Positions 25,432 through 34,451 of a stretch of DNA of 64,000 nucleotides are shown piece by piece (the stretch's first letter is position 1; each line of letters begins with the position of its first letter). The notes under the pieces were generated by a model, which was not told the origin of the DNA, ran no database searches, and saw nothing but the letters and a program-made list of their open reading frames with translations. The DNA is taken from contig CAWHVD010000001.1 of assembly GCA_963832835.1 (NCBI GenBank), forward strand, positions 744,001 to 808,000, read 5' to 3'. The stretch is from CAVPKN01 sp963832835 (GTDB lineage Bacteria; Chlamydiota; Chlamydiia; Chlamydiales; JAAKFR01). The position numbers and the translations under genes were made by a program.

Positions 25432-25728
25432 ATGGATAAAGAGAGCCTCATTCGTAAAGTTGCAGTGAAAAATGAACTAGGGTTGCACACACGCCCTGCG
25501 ACTCTGATTGTGAAATTATTGCAAGCATCCAAAAGTGAGATTTTTTTCACCTACAATAACGAAACAATCAACGCAAAAAGCATACTCAGCATCCTGATGC
25601 TCGCAGCGCAAAAAAATGCCCTCATTACTATCGAGGTGAGGGGTGAAGATGCGCAGGAGACTATGGATCGCTTATTGGAAGCTTTTGACAATGGCTTTGG
25701 AGAGGGGGTGAAAAATGGTGTACTATAA
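25432..25728 (+). CDS. ptsH: Phosphocarrier protein HPr
   Basis: 98 residues from ATG 25432, with a GTG at 25408 as a longer alternative. The EI phosphorylation site is visible in NELGLHTRPATL (His near residue 17), and the HprK site in INAKSILSILMLA (Ser near residue 48). It carries phosphate from EI to EIIA proteins and is a target of HprK. It overlaps ptsI by 14 bp. Confidence 0.95.
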   Translation: MDKESLIRKVAVKNELGLHTRPATLIVKLLQASKSEIFFTYNNETINAKSILSILMLAAQKNALITIEVRGEDAQETMDRLLEAFDNGFGEGVKNGVL

Positions 25729-27481
25729 AGAAGAAGCTTGGGGGGAGTTGTACCTTCAAGGTTACCCAATATGCCCAGGTGTTGCGGTGGGGCGTCCTTT
25801 TTTCTTTACTGTAGCAGAAGAGAATGTTCCTGAATTTTCCGTTCCACATGACCAAATCGACCATGAAATCGACCGTTATTACAGTGCCCTGAGCAATTCC
25901 AGAAATGACCTTCTTTCCTTGCAAAACAGGCTCCACAAAGAAGGTGTGAGCGAAGCTGCTGCGATTTTGGGCTCTCATTTAGAGATTATGCGCGATCCCT
26001 TGATGACTGTTGAGATGGAAGAGGCAATCCGTCTGCGCGGAAAAAATACAGAATATGTTTTTAAAAGCGTTCTAGGAGAATACGAAAGCAAATTCAATAA
26101 AATCCCAGATGAATTTTTCCGCGAAAGACTAAAAGATTTTCGGGATATCTCTCGCCGCATCATTGGGCATTTGCGCAAGCATGAGAGATGCACGCTTGCA
26201 CAGCTAAACCTCCGCTCGATTGTCTTTGCTCATGAACTATCACCTTCTGACACAGCTGAGGCCAATACCGATGTCATTGAAGCATTTGTCACACGTAGCG
26301 GCGCTGAAACATCACATGTAGCGATTATGGCCCGAGCTAAAGGGATTCCCTTTGTATCGAATGTCGACTTTCCTGATCTTACAGTAGCAGTCCCCCCGCG
26401 CGTGATTGTCGATGGGTGCACAGGAGAGGTCATCATCAACCCCTCTAAAGAGACAATCAAACATTACCGAGAAGAACAAAAGAAAATGCGCATCCGTGCC
26501 AAAGGGCTACAGAAACGGGGCACTTATGAGACAACAACCTATGATGGTTATAAAACGCGTCTCACCGCCAATATCGAAACCTTTAACGAGCTTGATACTC
26601 TGCACCAGTATGGTGGGGATGGAGTAGGACTCTTCCGTTCGGAATATCTCTTCATCGCGCGTGATTCATTTCCTTCTGAAGATGAGCAGTTCTTAGTCTA
26701 TCGCAGCATTGTCGAAAAAGTGGATGGAGATACCTCTGTGATCCGCACTTTTGACATAGGCGGCGACAAATTCGGTAATTTCCACATTAATCGTTATGAG
26801 AAGAATCCCTATTTAGGATGCCGTGCCATCCGTCTCATGCTTAAAGAGCGTCCCCTTTTCCAAACCCAGATCCGAGCCATTTTGCGTGCGAGCGCTTTTG
26901 GAGAGCTGAGTATTCTCTTTCCTATGATTTCAAGTGTTTCAGAGCTGAGAGAAGCTAAAGAGATTATCGAGGAGGCCAAAGTGGAACTGCTCAAAAAAGG
27001 AGTTCCCTTTTCGAGAAACATTCCCATTGGTTGCATGATTGAAGTTCCCTCCGCTGCAATCACTGCCGATATTATTGTTCAGGAATGCGATTTTCTTTCG
27101 ATCGGTACGAATGATCTGGTCCAATATGCGCTCGCTGTCGATCGAGGCAATCCGGCTATGAGTTACCTGTATACTCCATCAGATCCGAGCATCATCCGTA
27201 TGATCAAGATGGTAGTTGATGTTGCAGCGCGTGCTGATAAACCGGTTTCGGTTTGCGGTGAGATTGCTGCTGACCCCCGCTACACCCCTCTTCTTTTAGG
27301 GCTAGGCGTGCATGAGCTTTCAGTGGCCACTCCAGCCCTACCCGAAATCAAAAATCTTATCCGCCATCTTTCCATCATCGAAGCTCAAGAATTATCCATA
27401 GAAGTGCTCGCCTGTTCGACCGCAGCTGAAGTAGATACTGTCTTGGATCGGGTTTATAACAAGCTGAAACCCTATCTCTAA
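25715..27481 (+). CDS. ptsI: Phosphoenolpyruvate-protein phosphotransferase (Enzyme I)
   Basis: 588 residues. The phospho-histidine site is GAETSHVAIMARAKGIPFV (near residue 190), the PEP-binding domain has GLFRSEYLF, and the C-terminal active cysteine is in SVCGEIAADP (near residue 508). It transfers phosphate from PEP to HPr. Length and domain order are normal. It overlaps ptsH. No sugar-specific EIIB/EIIC permease is in this window; the only partners seen are the EIIA proteins at 54165-55348. Confidence 0.95.
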   Translation: MVYYKEEAWGELYLQGYPICPGVAVGRPFFFTVAEENVPEFSVPHDQIDHEIDRYYSALSNSRNDLLSLQNRLHKEGVSEAAAILGSHLEIMRDPLMTVEMEEAIRLRGKNTEYVFKSVLGEYESKFNKIPDEFFRERLKDFRDISRRIIGHLRKHERCTLAQLNLRSIVFAHELSPSDTAEANTDVIEAFVTRSGAETSHVAIMARAKGIPFVSNVDFPDLTVAVPPRVIVDGCTGEVIINPSKETIKHYREEQKKMRIRAKGLQKRGTYETTTYDGYKTRLTANIETFNELDTLHQYGGDGVGLFRSEYLFIARDSFPSEDEQFLVYRSIVEKVDGDTSVIRTFDIGGDKFGNFHINRYEKNPYLGCRAIRLMLKERPLFQTQIRAILRASAFGELSILFPMISSVSELREAKEIIEEAKVELLKKGVPFSRNIPIGCMIEVPSAAITADIIVQECDFLSIGTNDLVQYALAVDRGNPAMSYLYTPSDPSIIRMIKMVVDVAARADKPVSVCGEIAADPRYTPLLLGLGVHELSVATPALPEIKNLIRHLSIIEAQELSIEVLACSTAAEVDTVLDRVYNKLKPYL

Positions 27482-27587
27482 ATTCTTTGGCTTGAGAAAT
27501 CCATCGCCCATCTATAACATTTCTTTACATAAAATATCGGCGATATGCTATGTTGGCCTCGTCAAATGCCTTGTTATACAAACTTTT

Positions 27588-27594
27588 AGGAGGT
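27588..27594 (+). promoter_or_regulatory. Ribosome-binding site fixing the start of the Inc-like gene
   Basis: AGGAGGT five bases before ATG 27600. It selects this start over upstream in-frame codons from 27492, which would add an unsupported 36-residue extension. Confidence 0.75.
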
Positions 27595-27599
27595 TAATT

Positions 27600-27974
27600 A
27601 TGGCTATAGCTGGAATCGGTGCAGGGATTCAGTCCCTTGCTCAGTGTAGAAAAGAAGAAAATATAGTGAAAACGTCAACTTATCTGGAAACTGGCCTTGC
27701 AAGAGCCCTTGATGTTTCAGATGCTTTGCTCGGCATTACGCTTATCGTTTTGGGTGTTCTTGCATTATTGAACATTCTACCTTTGCCAGAAGGCTGGGGT
27801 GCAGCGTTTGCATACGGAACTATGGCTGCCGGCGCAGTCAACTTGCTCGCTTCTGCTGTTAAAGCATGTCAAGCTGGTAAACTACAATATACTGAGTGCA
27901 CAAAATCTGCTGCCTCCGAGGGCACAACAGATAAAGCTGCTGCCTCCAAGGGCGAAGTAGATCTAGAAGGCTAA
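27600..27974 (+). CDS. Candidate inclusion membrane (Inc) protein, small
   Basis: 124 residues from ATG 27600. The centre has two closely spaced hydrophobic helices (ALLGITLIVLGVLALLNIL and AFAYGTMAAGAVNLLASAV, about residues 44-93) joined by a short turn. This bilobed segment is the hallmark of chlamydial Inc proteins, which are type III secreted into the inclusion membrane. The C-terminus is polar with a short repeat (SAASEGTTDKAAASKGEVD). No homology beyond this pattern is recognised. A terminator follows. Confidence 0.65.
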   Translation: MAIAGIGAGIQSLAQCRKEENIVKTSTYLETGLARALDVSDALLGITLIVLGVLALLNILPLPEGWGAAFAYGTMAAGAVNLLASAVKACQAGKLQYTECTKSAASEGTTDKAAASKGEVDLEG

Positions 27975-27979
27975 GCTAA

Positions 27980-28053
27980 TTTACTAAGGCTTGATAGCCT
28001 AGTAAATAGTCAGAGATTCATAGACCGCGTCACATCAGTGATGCGGTTTTTTT
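27980..28053 (+). terminator. Tandem hairpins, rho-independent terminator
   Basis: The first hairpin is TTTACTAAGGC/GCCTAGTAAA (27980-28006) without a T-run. The second, ACCGCGTCAC-ATCA-GTGATGCGGT (28024-28046), is followed by seven or more T. It ends the Inc-like gene's transcript and separates it from the converging ybaB-dnaX pair. Confidence 0.85.
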
Positions 28054-28156
28054 ATGTCCTAATGTTGCGAGAATCGTAAACGTGCCCTTGCTTGACCCAA
28101 ATAAAAAAGTTGGACATGGGAACGCACACAGGCACGTTAGGGAAAAGGGATAAAAT

Positions 28157-28462
28157 CTAGAAGCCGAAGCCGGGCATGCCGGGGAAGTTCATATCAGCCA
28201 TCGAGTTTTTTTCGAGTTTTTTGGCAGCATCATTGTAGGCTGCACGGACAAGGTCCTCGAGTCCTTCCACATCTTCTTTGTCGACACACTCGGGTTTAAT
28301 CTTGACCTCGAGCATTTCGTGCTCGCCGTTCAAGGTGACAGACACAAGACCGGCTCCAGCGGTTCCAACGACTTTTTCGTCCTTGAGCTTCTCTTGCATC
28401 TCTTGGAATTTCTGCTGCATTGCTTTTGCTTCTTTTTTCTTTTTGGCGTAACCGCTACCCAT
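28157..28462 (-). CDS. ybaB: YbaB/EbfC nucleoid-associated protein
   Basis: 101 residues: an N-terminal coiled coil (KKKKEAKAMQQKFQEMQEKL), the conserved VTLNGEHEMLEVKI strand pair and LEDLVRAAYNDAAKKLEK. It binds DNA as a dimer; in Chlamydia EbfC is a nucleoid protein acting on the incoming chromosome. It follows dnaX by 9 bp on the same strand, the usual dnaX-ybaB pair. Confidence 0.93.
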   Translation of the reverse strand: MGSGYAKKKKEAKAMQQKFQEMQEKLKDEKVVGTAGAGLVSVTLNGEHEMLEVKIKPECVDKEDVEGLEDLVRAAYNDAAKKLEKNSMADMNFPGMPGFGF

Positions 28463-28471
28463 GTAATGTCC

Positions 28472-29887
28472 TTATTTTTTAATGGATCCGTTGAGTTCTT
28501 TGGCAGCAAAGCGCATGACAGTGTCAAAACGGCTTTGCTCTTGTATGGAAAGGGGGGAAGTATTGGGATCGCCCACAAATCGTGGCGCCTCTTGCTCTAC
28601 AGGAGGGGGTGCTAGGAGTTGCTTGGCTGGTGTGGATGGAGTTTTTTCAATTTTGGGTTCAAATTTTGGGGCAGGTTTTGGACTAGATTTTGGTTCAGGT
28701 TTTGAAATTTTTGGGCAGGGAAGATCGGTGGCTTTGGGAACGGGATCCTCGCTAAACGATAACCTTTTTTCCATCGAAATCAACCGCTGCACCAAAGTCT
28801 CTAGCGAAAGCTGCTGCTGGGTGCGCAGGATCTTTAGTAAGAGCATTTCTAAAGCTGTTCTTTCTGAGGAAGCTGACTTGAGTGTCTGCTGCCCATCGGT
28901 GAGCATTTCGAGGATTTGGATCAATTGTTCTGGGCGATAGGCGCGCGCTGCATCCTCATATTTTTTGTCTGAATTTTGAGTAGAGTGGCCGCATTTCACT
29001 AAGAGAAGGGCGCGGAAATGGGCTGTGAGCTCTTCGAGGAAATAGCTGAGATTTTGTCCCGCAGCAAATAGCTCTGCAGAGATTCTAAAGAGGGCTGCTA
29101 TATCATTATGTAAGATGGCCTCATCCAGGGCAAAGCAGGTTTCTTTTGAGGGAAGTCCCAAGATTTCAGTTACGGTGTGCACCGTGATGGTTCCCTTTTC
29201 AAACGCAATGATCTGATCAAAGAGGGAAAGTGCATCACGCATGGACCCATCGGCCCGCTGTGCGACGAGTGTCAATGCATCAGGATCGACTGCCACCCCT
29301 GCTGCTTGGCAAATGTGCGCGAGATGGTGTGCGATCTTTTCTAAGGGAATCCGTTGTAAGTTGAACCGCTGGCAACGGCTCAAAATGGTGGCGGGGATTT
29401 TGTGGGGTTCTGTGGTGCAGAAGAAAAATTTAACATGGGGAGGGGGCTCTTCCAATGTCTTTAATAGAGCATTGAAAGCCTCTTTAGTCAACATGTGCAC
29501 TTCATCGATCAAATAAATTTTATATTTACCTCCTACAGGAGTGAAGCCGATGGTTTCATTAATTTGACGCACATCCTCGATTCCTCGATGTGATGCGCCA
29601 TCGATTTCGAGTACATCGATTGCATGACCTAGTGCGATGTCGCGGCAAGAAGGGCAGCTATTGCATGGCTCTGCCTCATCTGAAAGAGAGTAGCAATTTA
29701 AGACTTTGGCAAAAAGGCGAGCCAAAGTCGTTTTCCCGGTACCTCTACATCCACAAAAGAGATAGGCATGTGCCGTACGTCCCATCTGGATGGCATTTTT
29801 AAGGGTAGAGACAATGGGAGCTTGCGAGACAACGTCTGCAAATTTTTGAGGGCGGTACCTACGGGCTAGAACTTGATATTCACTCAT
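28472..29887 (-). CDS. dnaX: DNA polymerase III subunit gamma/tau
   Basis: 471 residues. Clamp-loader AAA+ domain: Walker A GCRGTGKTTLARLFAK (about residues 45-60), a zinc-binding cluster (CNSCPSC), IDEVHMLTKEAFNALLKTLE (Walker B), and the sensor FFCTTEPHKIPATILSRCQR. A proline/lysine-rich linker (PKISKPEPKSSPKPAPK) follows. The C-terminal tail is short, so it is close to a gamma form. It loads the sliding clamp for replication. Confidence 0.95.
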   Translation of the reverse strand: MSEYQVLARRYRPQKFADVVSQAPIVSTLKNAIQMGRTAHAYLFCGCRGTGKTTLARLFAKVLNCYSLSDEAEPCNSCPSCRDIALGHAIDVLEIDGASHRGIEDVRQINETIGFTPVGGKYKIYLIDEVHMLTKEAFNALLKTLEEPPPHVKFFFCTTEPHKIPATILSRCQRFNLQRIPLEKIAHHLAHICQAAGVAVDPDALTLVAQRADGSMRDALSLFDQIIAFEKGTITVHTVTEILGLPSKETCFALDEAILHNDIAALFRISAELFAAGQNLSYFLEELTAHFRALLLVKCGHSTQNSDKKYEDAARAYRPEQLIQILEMLTDGQQTLKSASSERTALEMLLLKILRTQQQLSLETLVQRLISMEKRLSFSEDPVPKATDLPCPKISKPEPKSSPKPAPKFEPKIEKTPSTPAKQLLAPPPVEQEAPRFVGDPNTSPLSIQEQSRFDTVMRFAAKELNGSIKK

Positions 29888-29985
29888 AATTAAGTAGGCT
29901 AATTATGACCCTGTACCCCCTTTTTCCTCAATTGCTAAAAAGAAGTGGAGAGGATATTCTGTAATTATTAGGTAATCGGTTTTTG

Positions 29986-30075
29986 GCGACTATTCACGAG
30001 CCAGCAGAGGTAACTATCCACTCCAACCTTGTCAAAAGTGCCTTCTCAGGACATTCTGGCGGCTTGTGAAAATGT
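29986..30075 (+). repeat. Palindromic element copy G, rearranged
   Basis: Begins GCGACTATTCACGAGCCAGC like the left end of the family, then switches after about 25 bp to a reversed middle and left end (AACTATCCACTCC and on to GGCGGCTTGTGAA). Both outer ends are therefore left-type ends, making a large imperfect palindrome. It lies just before the 7TM-HD gene, and its right end overlaps the longest version of that frame. Confidence 0.65.
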
Positions 30076-30079
30076 TCTA

Positions 30080-32278
30080 ATGGTTAATATGGATGATTTT
30101 TCCTCAGAAAATAACGACAGTCAGGTAGAAGAGGACATTAGCGAGCTCCGTTTTTCGCGCGCTCAGAGCTATTTTGACAAAAGCATTACGATCCGGCTGA
30201 TGATTGGTGGGCTTTTTGCCCTATTTCTCTTTTTTTTCTTTCATTTCCGCCATCCCTATATTGAAACGCTCGAATTAGGTAGCCAAGCACAGCGTTATGT
30301 GGTAGCTCAAATTGATTTTGCTTTTCCCGACGAAGAGGCAACGATTATTCTCAAACAAGAAGCAGCTCATGAGATTGCTTCCATCTGGCGGATCAAAGAG
30401 GAACAGATTAACCAAAAAGTCACCGAGTTCCAGAAGTACATTACTCAAAATGAGCGTGGCAGCCAAAGGTGGGAGGCAATCAGCAAAGAGACCGGCTTTA
30501 CCGACATCGCTTTAGCACTAAGTCTTTTCACTGACAACTTGACCCTCAGTCGGTTTTCCGATATTAGAACGATCCAAAAAATCGATCACTTCAATCCTAG
30601 CGAGCTTCCTATCCCCGCCCGTTACTTTTATCCATTTTTACCTTCGAAAGAAGCTGTGCGCCTTCCCGTACAATTTTGGACGGGGTTTGGCAAGACAGTG
30701 TTTACAGGAGATGCGGTTCCTAGTGAGATTTCTCAATTTATATTGCATTATTTTGAGCCTTATTTTTGGGAATTTGAAACAGACCAAGGAGTCGAGTATA
30801 CGCTGCGTAAGTTAGCGCAAGGGAAAATTCCCGAAAAATTCACCCGTATACGTGCAGGCGAGAGGCTGATTGACAAAGGTGAAAAAGTTTCATCGCGCCA
30901 TCTTTCAATGCTACAAGCGATGAAAGAGAAGCTCTATCAAAAAAGAAATCTATTTGACCCGGTGACAGTAGGGGGTTCCCTGCTCATGACCCTGATTTTT
31001 ATGGGAGTCGCGACGATCTTTATCCGTGAAAATCACAAGGACATCTTCTATTCAAATCGAAAACTCGCTCTCTTAGCGACTATCTTATCGCTCTCGTTTT
31101 TGCTCGCGAAGGTCATCGAAGTGTTGCTGCTTAAAAACACTACTCATGTTCTCGATACAGTACGTTTTCCTTTATTTGTTCCTTTTGCGGCTATTTTAAT
31201 TGCCAGCCTGATGAACGGCCGGATCGCAGCATTCGGGACGATCTTTCTTTCAGTGATTTATGCATTGGCATTGGCAGTTGATAGTATTCCTTTTTTAGTG
31301 GTCAACATTTTGACTGCTATGGTTGCGATCATGACAGGACGGTTGATTCGAAGACGCAAAGATGTTTTCATCGTCTGTGGCAAAGCATGGCTGGCAAGCA
31401 TTTTGGTTGTGTTGGCTTTTGATCTCTATGTGGAGACCACTTTTTCATTTAACTTTCTCAATGATTTGACAAGCACGTTCCTGTTTATGGCCTGTACTGC
31501 CATTTTAGTGGTAGGTCTGCTGCCGATGTTTGAATCCACATTCCAGATCATGACCGACATCACTTTGATGGAATTTATGGATCCGAGCAATGAGCTTCTC
31601 AGGCGGCTGACCATTGAGGCACCAGGAACCTATCAACATTCGCTTGTTGTGGGCCACCTTTCCGAATCGGCCGCAGCGGCCATAGGAGCTAAAGGACTAT
31701 TTTGCCGGGTAGCTACTCAGTATCATGACATCGGCAAACTCCTCAATCCCCAGTATTTTACAGAAAATCAACTGGGCGGCATTGATATGCATCAGCTTCT
31801 TACCCCCCTTGAGTCTACACAAGTCATCATCGCTCACGTCAGTGAAGGAGTTGCCTTAGCGCGCAAAGTCGGACTTCCCGAGCAATTTATCGATATTATC
31901 AAGGAGCATCATGGAACAACTCTCGTCTATTATTTCTACCACAAACAAATCGAGCTGATGGGTGGAGATAAACGGAGAGTAGAGGGCAAAGATTTTCGTT
32001 ATTCGGGTCCAAAACCCCGTAGTAAAGAATCGACCATCATAATGATAGCCGACACCCTAGAAGCCGCTTCTCGTTGCCTCGACGTTTTCAACGAGACTAC
32101 AGTGGTGGATCTTGTTGAAAAGTTAATCGCCCATAAGATGGAGGATGGGCAATTTGATGAATCACTGCTCACCTTTGAAGAGCTGGGCATTGTGAAGCAG
32201 ACTCTTGTGAAAACATTGCTGGCTGCTAGCCATCCGCGGATCAAATACCCTCCGCATAACCCGGGAGAGGAAGGATGA
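30080..32278 (+). CDS. 7TM-HD family cyclic dinucleotide phosphodiesterase (PgpH/YqfF-like)
   Basis: About 732 residues from ATG 30080; ATG 30089 is also possible. The longer frame from 30029 starts inside element G and is unlikely. One N-terminal helix (RLMIGGLFALFLFFFFHF), an extracytoplasmic domain (to about residue 300), seven membrane helices (about 300-490), then an HD domain: HSLVVGHLSE, YHDIGKLLNP and IIAHVSEGV. PgpH proteins hydrolyse c-di-AMP, a nucleotide Chlamydiae make; the activity is inferred. It overlaps the SDR gene by 4 bp. Confidence 0.85.
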   Translation: MVNMDDFSSENNDSQVEEDISELRFSRAQSYFDKSITIRLMIGGLFALFLFFFFHFRHPYIETLELGSQAQRYVVAQIDFAFPDEEATIILKQEAAHEIASIWRIKEEQINQKVTEFQKYITQNERGSQRWEAISKETGFTDIALALSLFTDNLTLSRFSDIRTIQKIDHFNPSELPIPARYFYPFLPSKEAVRLPVQFWTGFGKTVFTGDAVPSEISQFILHYFEPYFWEFETDQGVEYTLRKLAQGKIPEKFTRIRAGERLIDKGEKVSSRHLSMLQAMKEKLYQKRNLFDPVTVGGSLLMTLIFMGVATIFIRENHKDIFYSNRKLALLATILSLSFLLAKVIEVLLLKNTTHVLDTVRFPLFVPFAAILIASLMNGRIAAFGTIFLSVIYALALAVDSIPFLVVNILTAMVAIMTGRLIRRRKDVFIVCGKAWLASILVVLAFDLYVETTFSFNFLNDLTSTFLFMACTAILVVGLLPMFESTFQIMTDITLMEFMDPSNELLRRLTIEAPGTYQHSLVVGHLSESAAAAIGAKGLFCRVATQYHDIGKLLNPQYFTENQLGGIDMHQLLTPLESTQVIIAHVSEGVALARKVGLPEQFIDIIKEHHGTTLVYYFYHKQIELMGGDKRRVEGKDFRYSGPKPRSKESTIIMIADTLEAASRCLDVFNETTVVDLVEKLIAHKMEDGQFDESLLTFEELGIVKQTLVKTLLAASHPRIKYPPHNPGEEG

Positions 32279-33039
32279 AAAAATGTGCGCTCATTACTGG
32301 CGCCTCTTCGGGAATCGGGGAAGTTTTGGCCCGACTACTTGCTTCAAAAGGATATACGTTGATTTTGACAGGCCGCAACCAGCAGAGGTTGGAAAAAATC
32401 GCGCAAGAGGTTCAAGCTAAAAAAAGTATAGTGGCTGATCTACAGAATCCCGCCCAAAGACAAGAAATCGTGACTCTGATTCAAGAGCAGCTTCCCGACC
32501 TTGTAGTGAACAATGCCGGGTTTGGGATTTATGGCGATGCGCTCTCGATTCCTGTAAGCGACCAATTATCGATTCTTAAGGTCAATGCGGCGGTGCCCTT
32601 AGAGTTCACTTTAGAAGCTGTCCGTGCTTGGGTCTCTGCGGGCAGACAGGGGATTGTGATGAACATTTCCTCTGTGGCAGGAGAGCTCCCTTGCCCCGGT
32701 ATGAGTGTCTATGGAGCTTCGAAGTCTTTTTTAACGCACGTCTCGAGTGCGCTGAACACCGAACTGAACTCAAAAGGGATTCATGTCTTAGCCAGTTGCC
32801 CAGGCATGGTCGCCACCGATTTTGTAAATAGAGCTGCAAAAAAGCCTGTTCACTTGCAACAGGGGCCTGTAATGAGCTCCTCGTATGCTGCACAGCAGAT
32901 CTGGAGACAGATCGAAAAAAGGCAAGAAAAACATATCTTCAATTGGCAGTATCGGTTAGGCTCTTTATTTGCTACTTACTTCATGCCTAGGTCATGGGTT
33001 AAAAAAATTATATGGAATCGGATCAAACAACGCCTTTAA
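32275..33039 (+). CDS. Short-chain dehydrogenase/reductase
   Basis: 254 residues of the classical SDR family. Cofactor motif TGASSGIGEVLA (about residues 8-19), NNAGFGIYG, catalytic serine in MNISSVAGEL, and YGASK (Tyr and Lys of the active site). The substrate is unknown. It starts at ATG 32275 in the ATGA overlap with the upstream gene and overlaps the DEAD-box gene by 28 bp, so it is in an operon. Confidence 0.92.
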   Translation: MKKCALITGASSGIGEVLARLLASKGYTLILTGRNQQRLEKIAQEVQAKKSIVADLQNPAQRQEIVTLIQEQLPDLVVNNAGFGIYGDALSIPVSDQLSILKVNAAVPLEFTLEAVRAWVSAGRQGIVMNISSVAGELPCPGMSVYGASKSFLTHVSSALNTELNSKGIHVLASCPGMVATDFVNRAAKKPVHLQQGPVMSSSYAAQQIWRQIEKRQEKHIFNWQYRLGSLFATYFMPRSWVKKIIWNRIKQRL

Positions 33040-34196
33040 CCTTCGAGTCTTTTAACCTAGATCCCTTTGTCCTCGATGCATTGAGAGATATGGGCTACAC
33101 AGCACCTACGCCTGTGCAAAACCAGGCAATCCCGCTCATATTAGAAGGGGGGGATCTCATTGCCCTTGCAGAGACCGGCTCCGGTAAAACAGCCGCTTGT
33201 AGTATCCCTTTGTGCCACCTTGTTGACCAAGAAAACATCCATGTCCAAGCACTCATCGTAGTCCCGACTCGGGAACTTGCTTTACAATATGCCACTGAGA
33301 CCCAAAAAATAGGCCGCTTCAAAAAAGTACGCGCGTTCGCCCTATTCGGAGGGGAGGACATGACCATGCAGCGGGCAAAACTCAAAGACGGTGTCCAGAT
33401 TTTAATTGCCACCCCCGGTAGACTGATCGATTTTATCTATGCCCGTGCGATCAATTTGACCCAAGTGAAGACCATTGTCTTGGACGAAGCTGACCAGATG
33501 CTAGGCATGGGTTTTTATGAAGATCTCGAATTTATCATCCAGTGCCTGAACCATACCCACCAAACTCTGTTGTTTTCGGCCACGATGCCCAAACAGATCC
33601 GTAGCATTGCCCAAAACCACATGAAAAGCCCGAAAGAGCTCTCGCTTGTCGGTGAAGCCTCTACCCCTGAAAATCTCACCCACCAGTTTCTCTATTGCCC
33701 CCATCCCAGAGAGCGTGCAGACGAGTTGCTTCACCTCTTGCAAACCATTGAACCCAAGCAATGCCTTATTTTTGTCAATTCCCGCCGCGAAGTGGAAGAG
33801 CTCAGCCGTACCCTAAAATCCCGCCTTTCAGCCGTTGATTTCCTCCATGGGGGCCTCGACCAGAGCGTCCGCACAATTATTACTGGCAAATTCATGAAAG
33901 GGAAGATCCGTTACCTCGTAGCCACTGACATCGCAGCCCGAGGCCTCGACTTTTCCAACGTCACCCACGTGTTCAACTTTCACTTTCCGTTCGAGCAAGA
34001 AACGTATCTTCACCGCGCAGGCCGCACAGGGCGTTCTGGCCGCATCGGGACCTGTGTGACCCTCGTCACTAACCGCGACCTTGCCCAAATCCGCCAGCTC
34101 TTCACAGTCCTTCACAAAGAACCCGAGTGGCTCCGTGAGCCTCCCGCAAATCCCCCTCACAGCCATTCCCGCCCCCCTCCTCGCCGCCATCGGTAG
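33012..34196 (+). CDS. DEAD-box RNA helicase
   Basis: 394 residues with the full motif set: Q motif (TAPTPVQNQ), Walker A AETGSGKT, PTRELALQ, ATPGRLID, DEAD in VLDEADQML, SATMP, and C-terminal motifs ATDIAARGLDF and HRAGRTGRSGR. It unwinds RNA in ribosome assembly or mRNA decay. The C-terminal extension is short and Pro/Arg/His-rich (SHSRPPPRRHR). The ATG 33012 start lies inside the SDR gene. Confidence 0.94.
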   Translation: MESDQTTPLTFESFNLDPFVLDALRDMGYTAPTPVQNQAIPLILEGGDLIALAETGSGKTAACSIPLCHLVDQENIHVQALIVVPTRELALQYATETQKIGRFKKVRAFALFGGEDMTMQRAKLKDGVQILIATPGRLIDFIYARAINLTQVKTIVLDEADQMLGMGFYEDLEFIIQCLNHTHQTLLFSATMPKQIRSIAQNHMKSPKELSLVGEASTPENLTHQFLYCPHPRERADELLHLLQTIEPKQCLIFVNSRREVEELSRTLKSRLSAVDFLHGGLDQSVRTIITGKFMKGKIRYLVATDIAARGLDFSNVTHVFNFHFPFEQETYLHRAGRTGRSGRIGTCVTLVTNRDLAQIRQLFTVLHKEPEWLREPPANPPHSHSRPPPRRHR

Positions 34197-34256
34197 AATT
34201 ATGTCGAGTGATATGAAAAGATATATTTTAACAGGATCTCCTGGCTGCTTTACAGA

Positions 34257-34281
34257 CTCGAACTGCCGAATCTAGGATTAT
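34257..34281 (+). repeat. Second copy of the short Rhs-flanking repeat
   Basis: CTCGAACTGCCG, three variable bases, then CTAGGATTAT; matches 20047-20071. It lies in the 255-bp spacer between the DEAD-box gene and Rhs2. Confidence 0.5.
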
Positions 34282-34316
34282 TGATTTACTCAATGCTGGC
34301 CAATCTCTCAAATTTG

Positions 34317-34345
34317 GCCTGAAGAATGTCTTTCAGGCTATTTTT
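34317..34345 (+). terminator. Rho-independent terminator
   Basis: GCCTGAA and TTCAGGC form a 7-bp stem with an 8-nt loop, followed by TATTTTT. It lies 121 bp after the DEAD-box stop and before Rhs2, and probably ends the 30080-34196 operon. Confidence 0.7.
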
Positions 34346-34451
34346 CTAAAAAATCATCATGATATTGACCGTTAATCATATAAAACTTACCGTTCCTTTT
34401 TTTCTGTTTAAGTTAAAATTAAGCAGTTTATACTGCCTCTCACAGGTTGAT

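Noticed and set aside
28079..28138. AACGTGCC/GGCACGTT inverted pair after ybaB
   Set aside because: Arms are only 8 bp and 44 bp apart; could be chance.
30029..30079. N-terminal extension MSKVPSQDIL... of the 7TM-HD protein
   Set aside because: It is translated from palindromic element G; native starts lie at 30080 or 30089.
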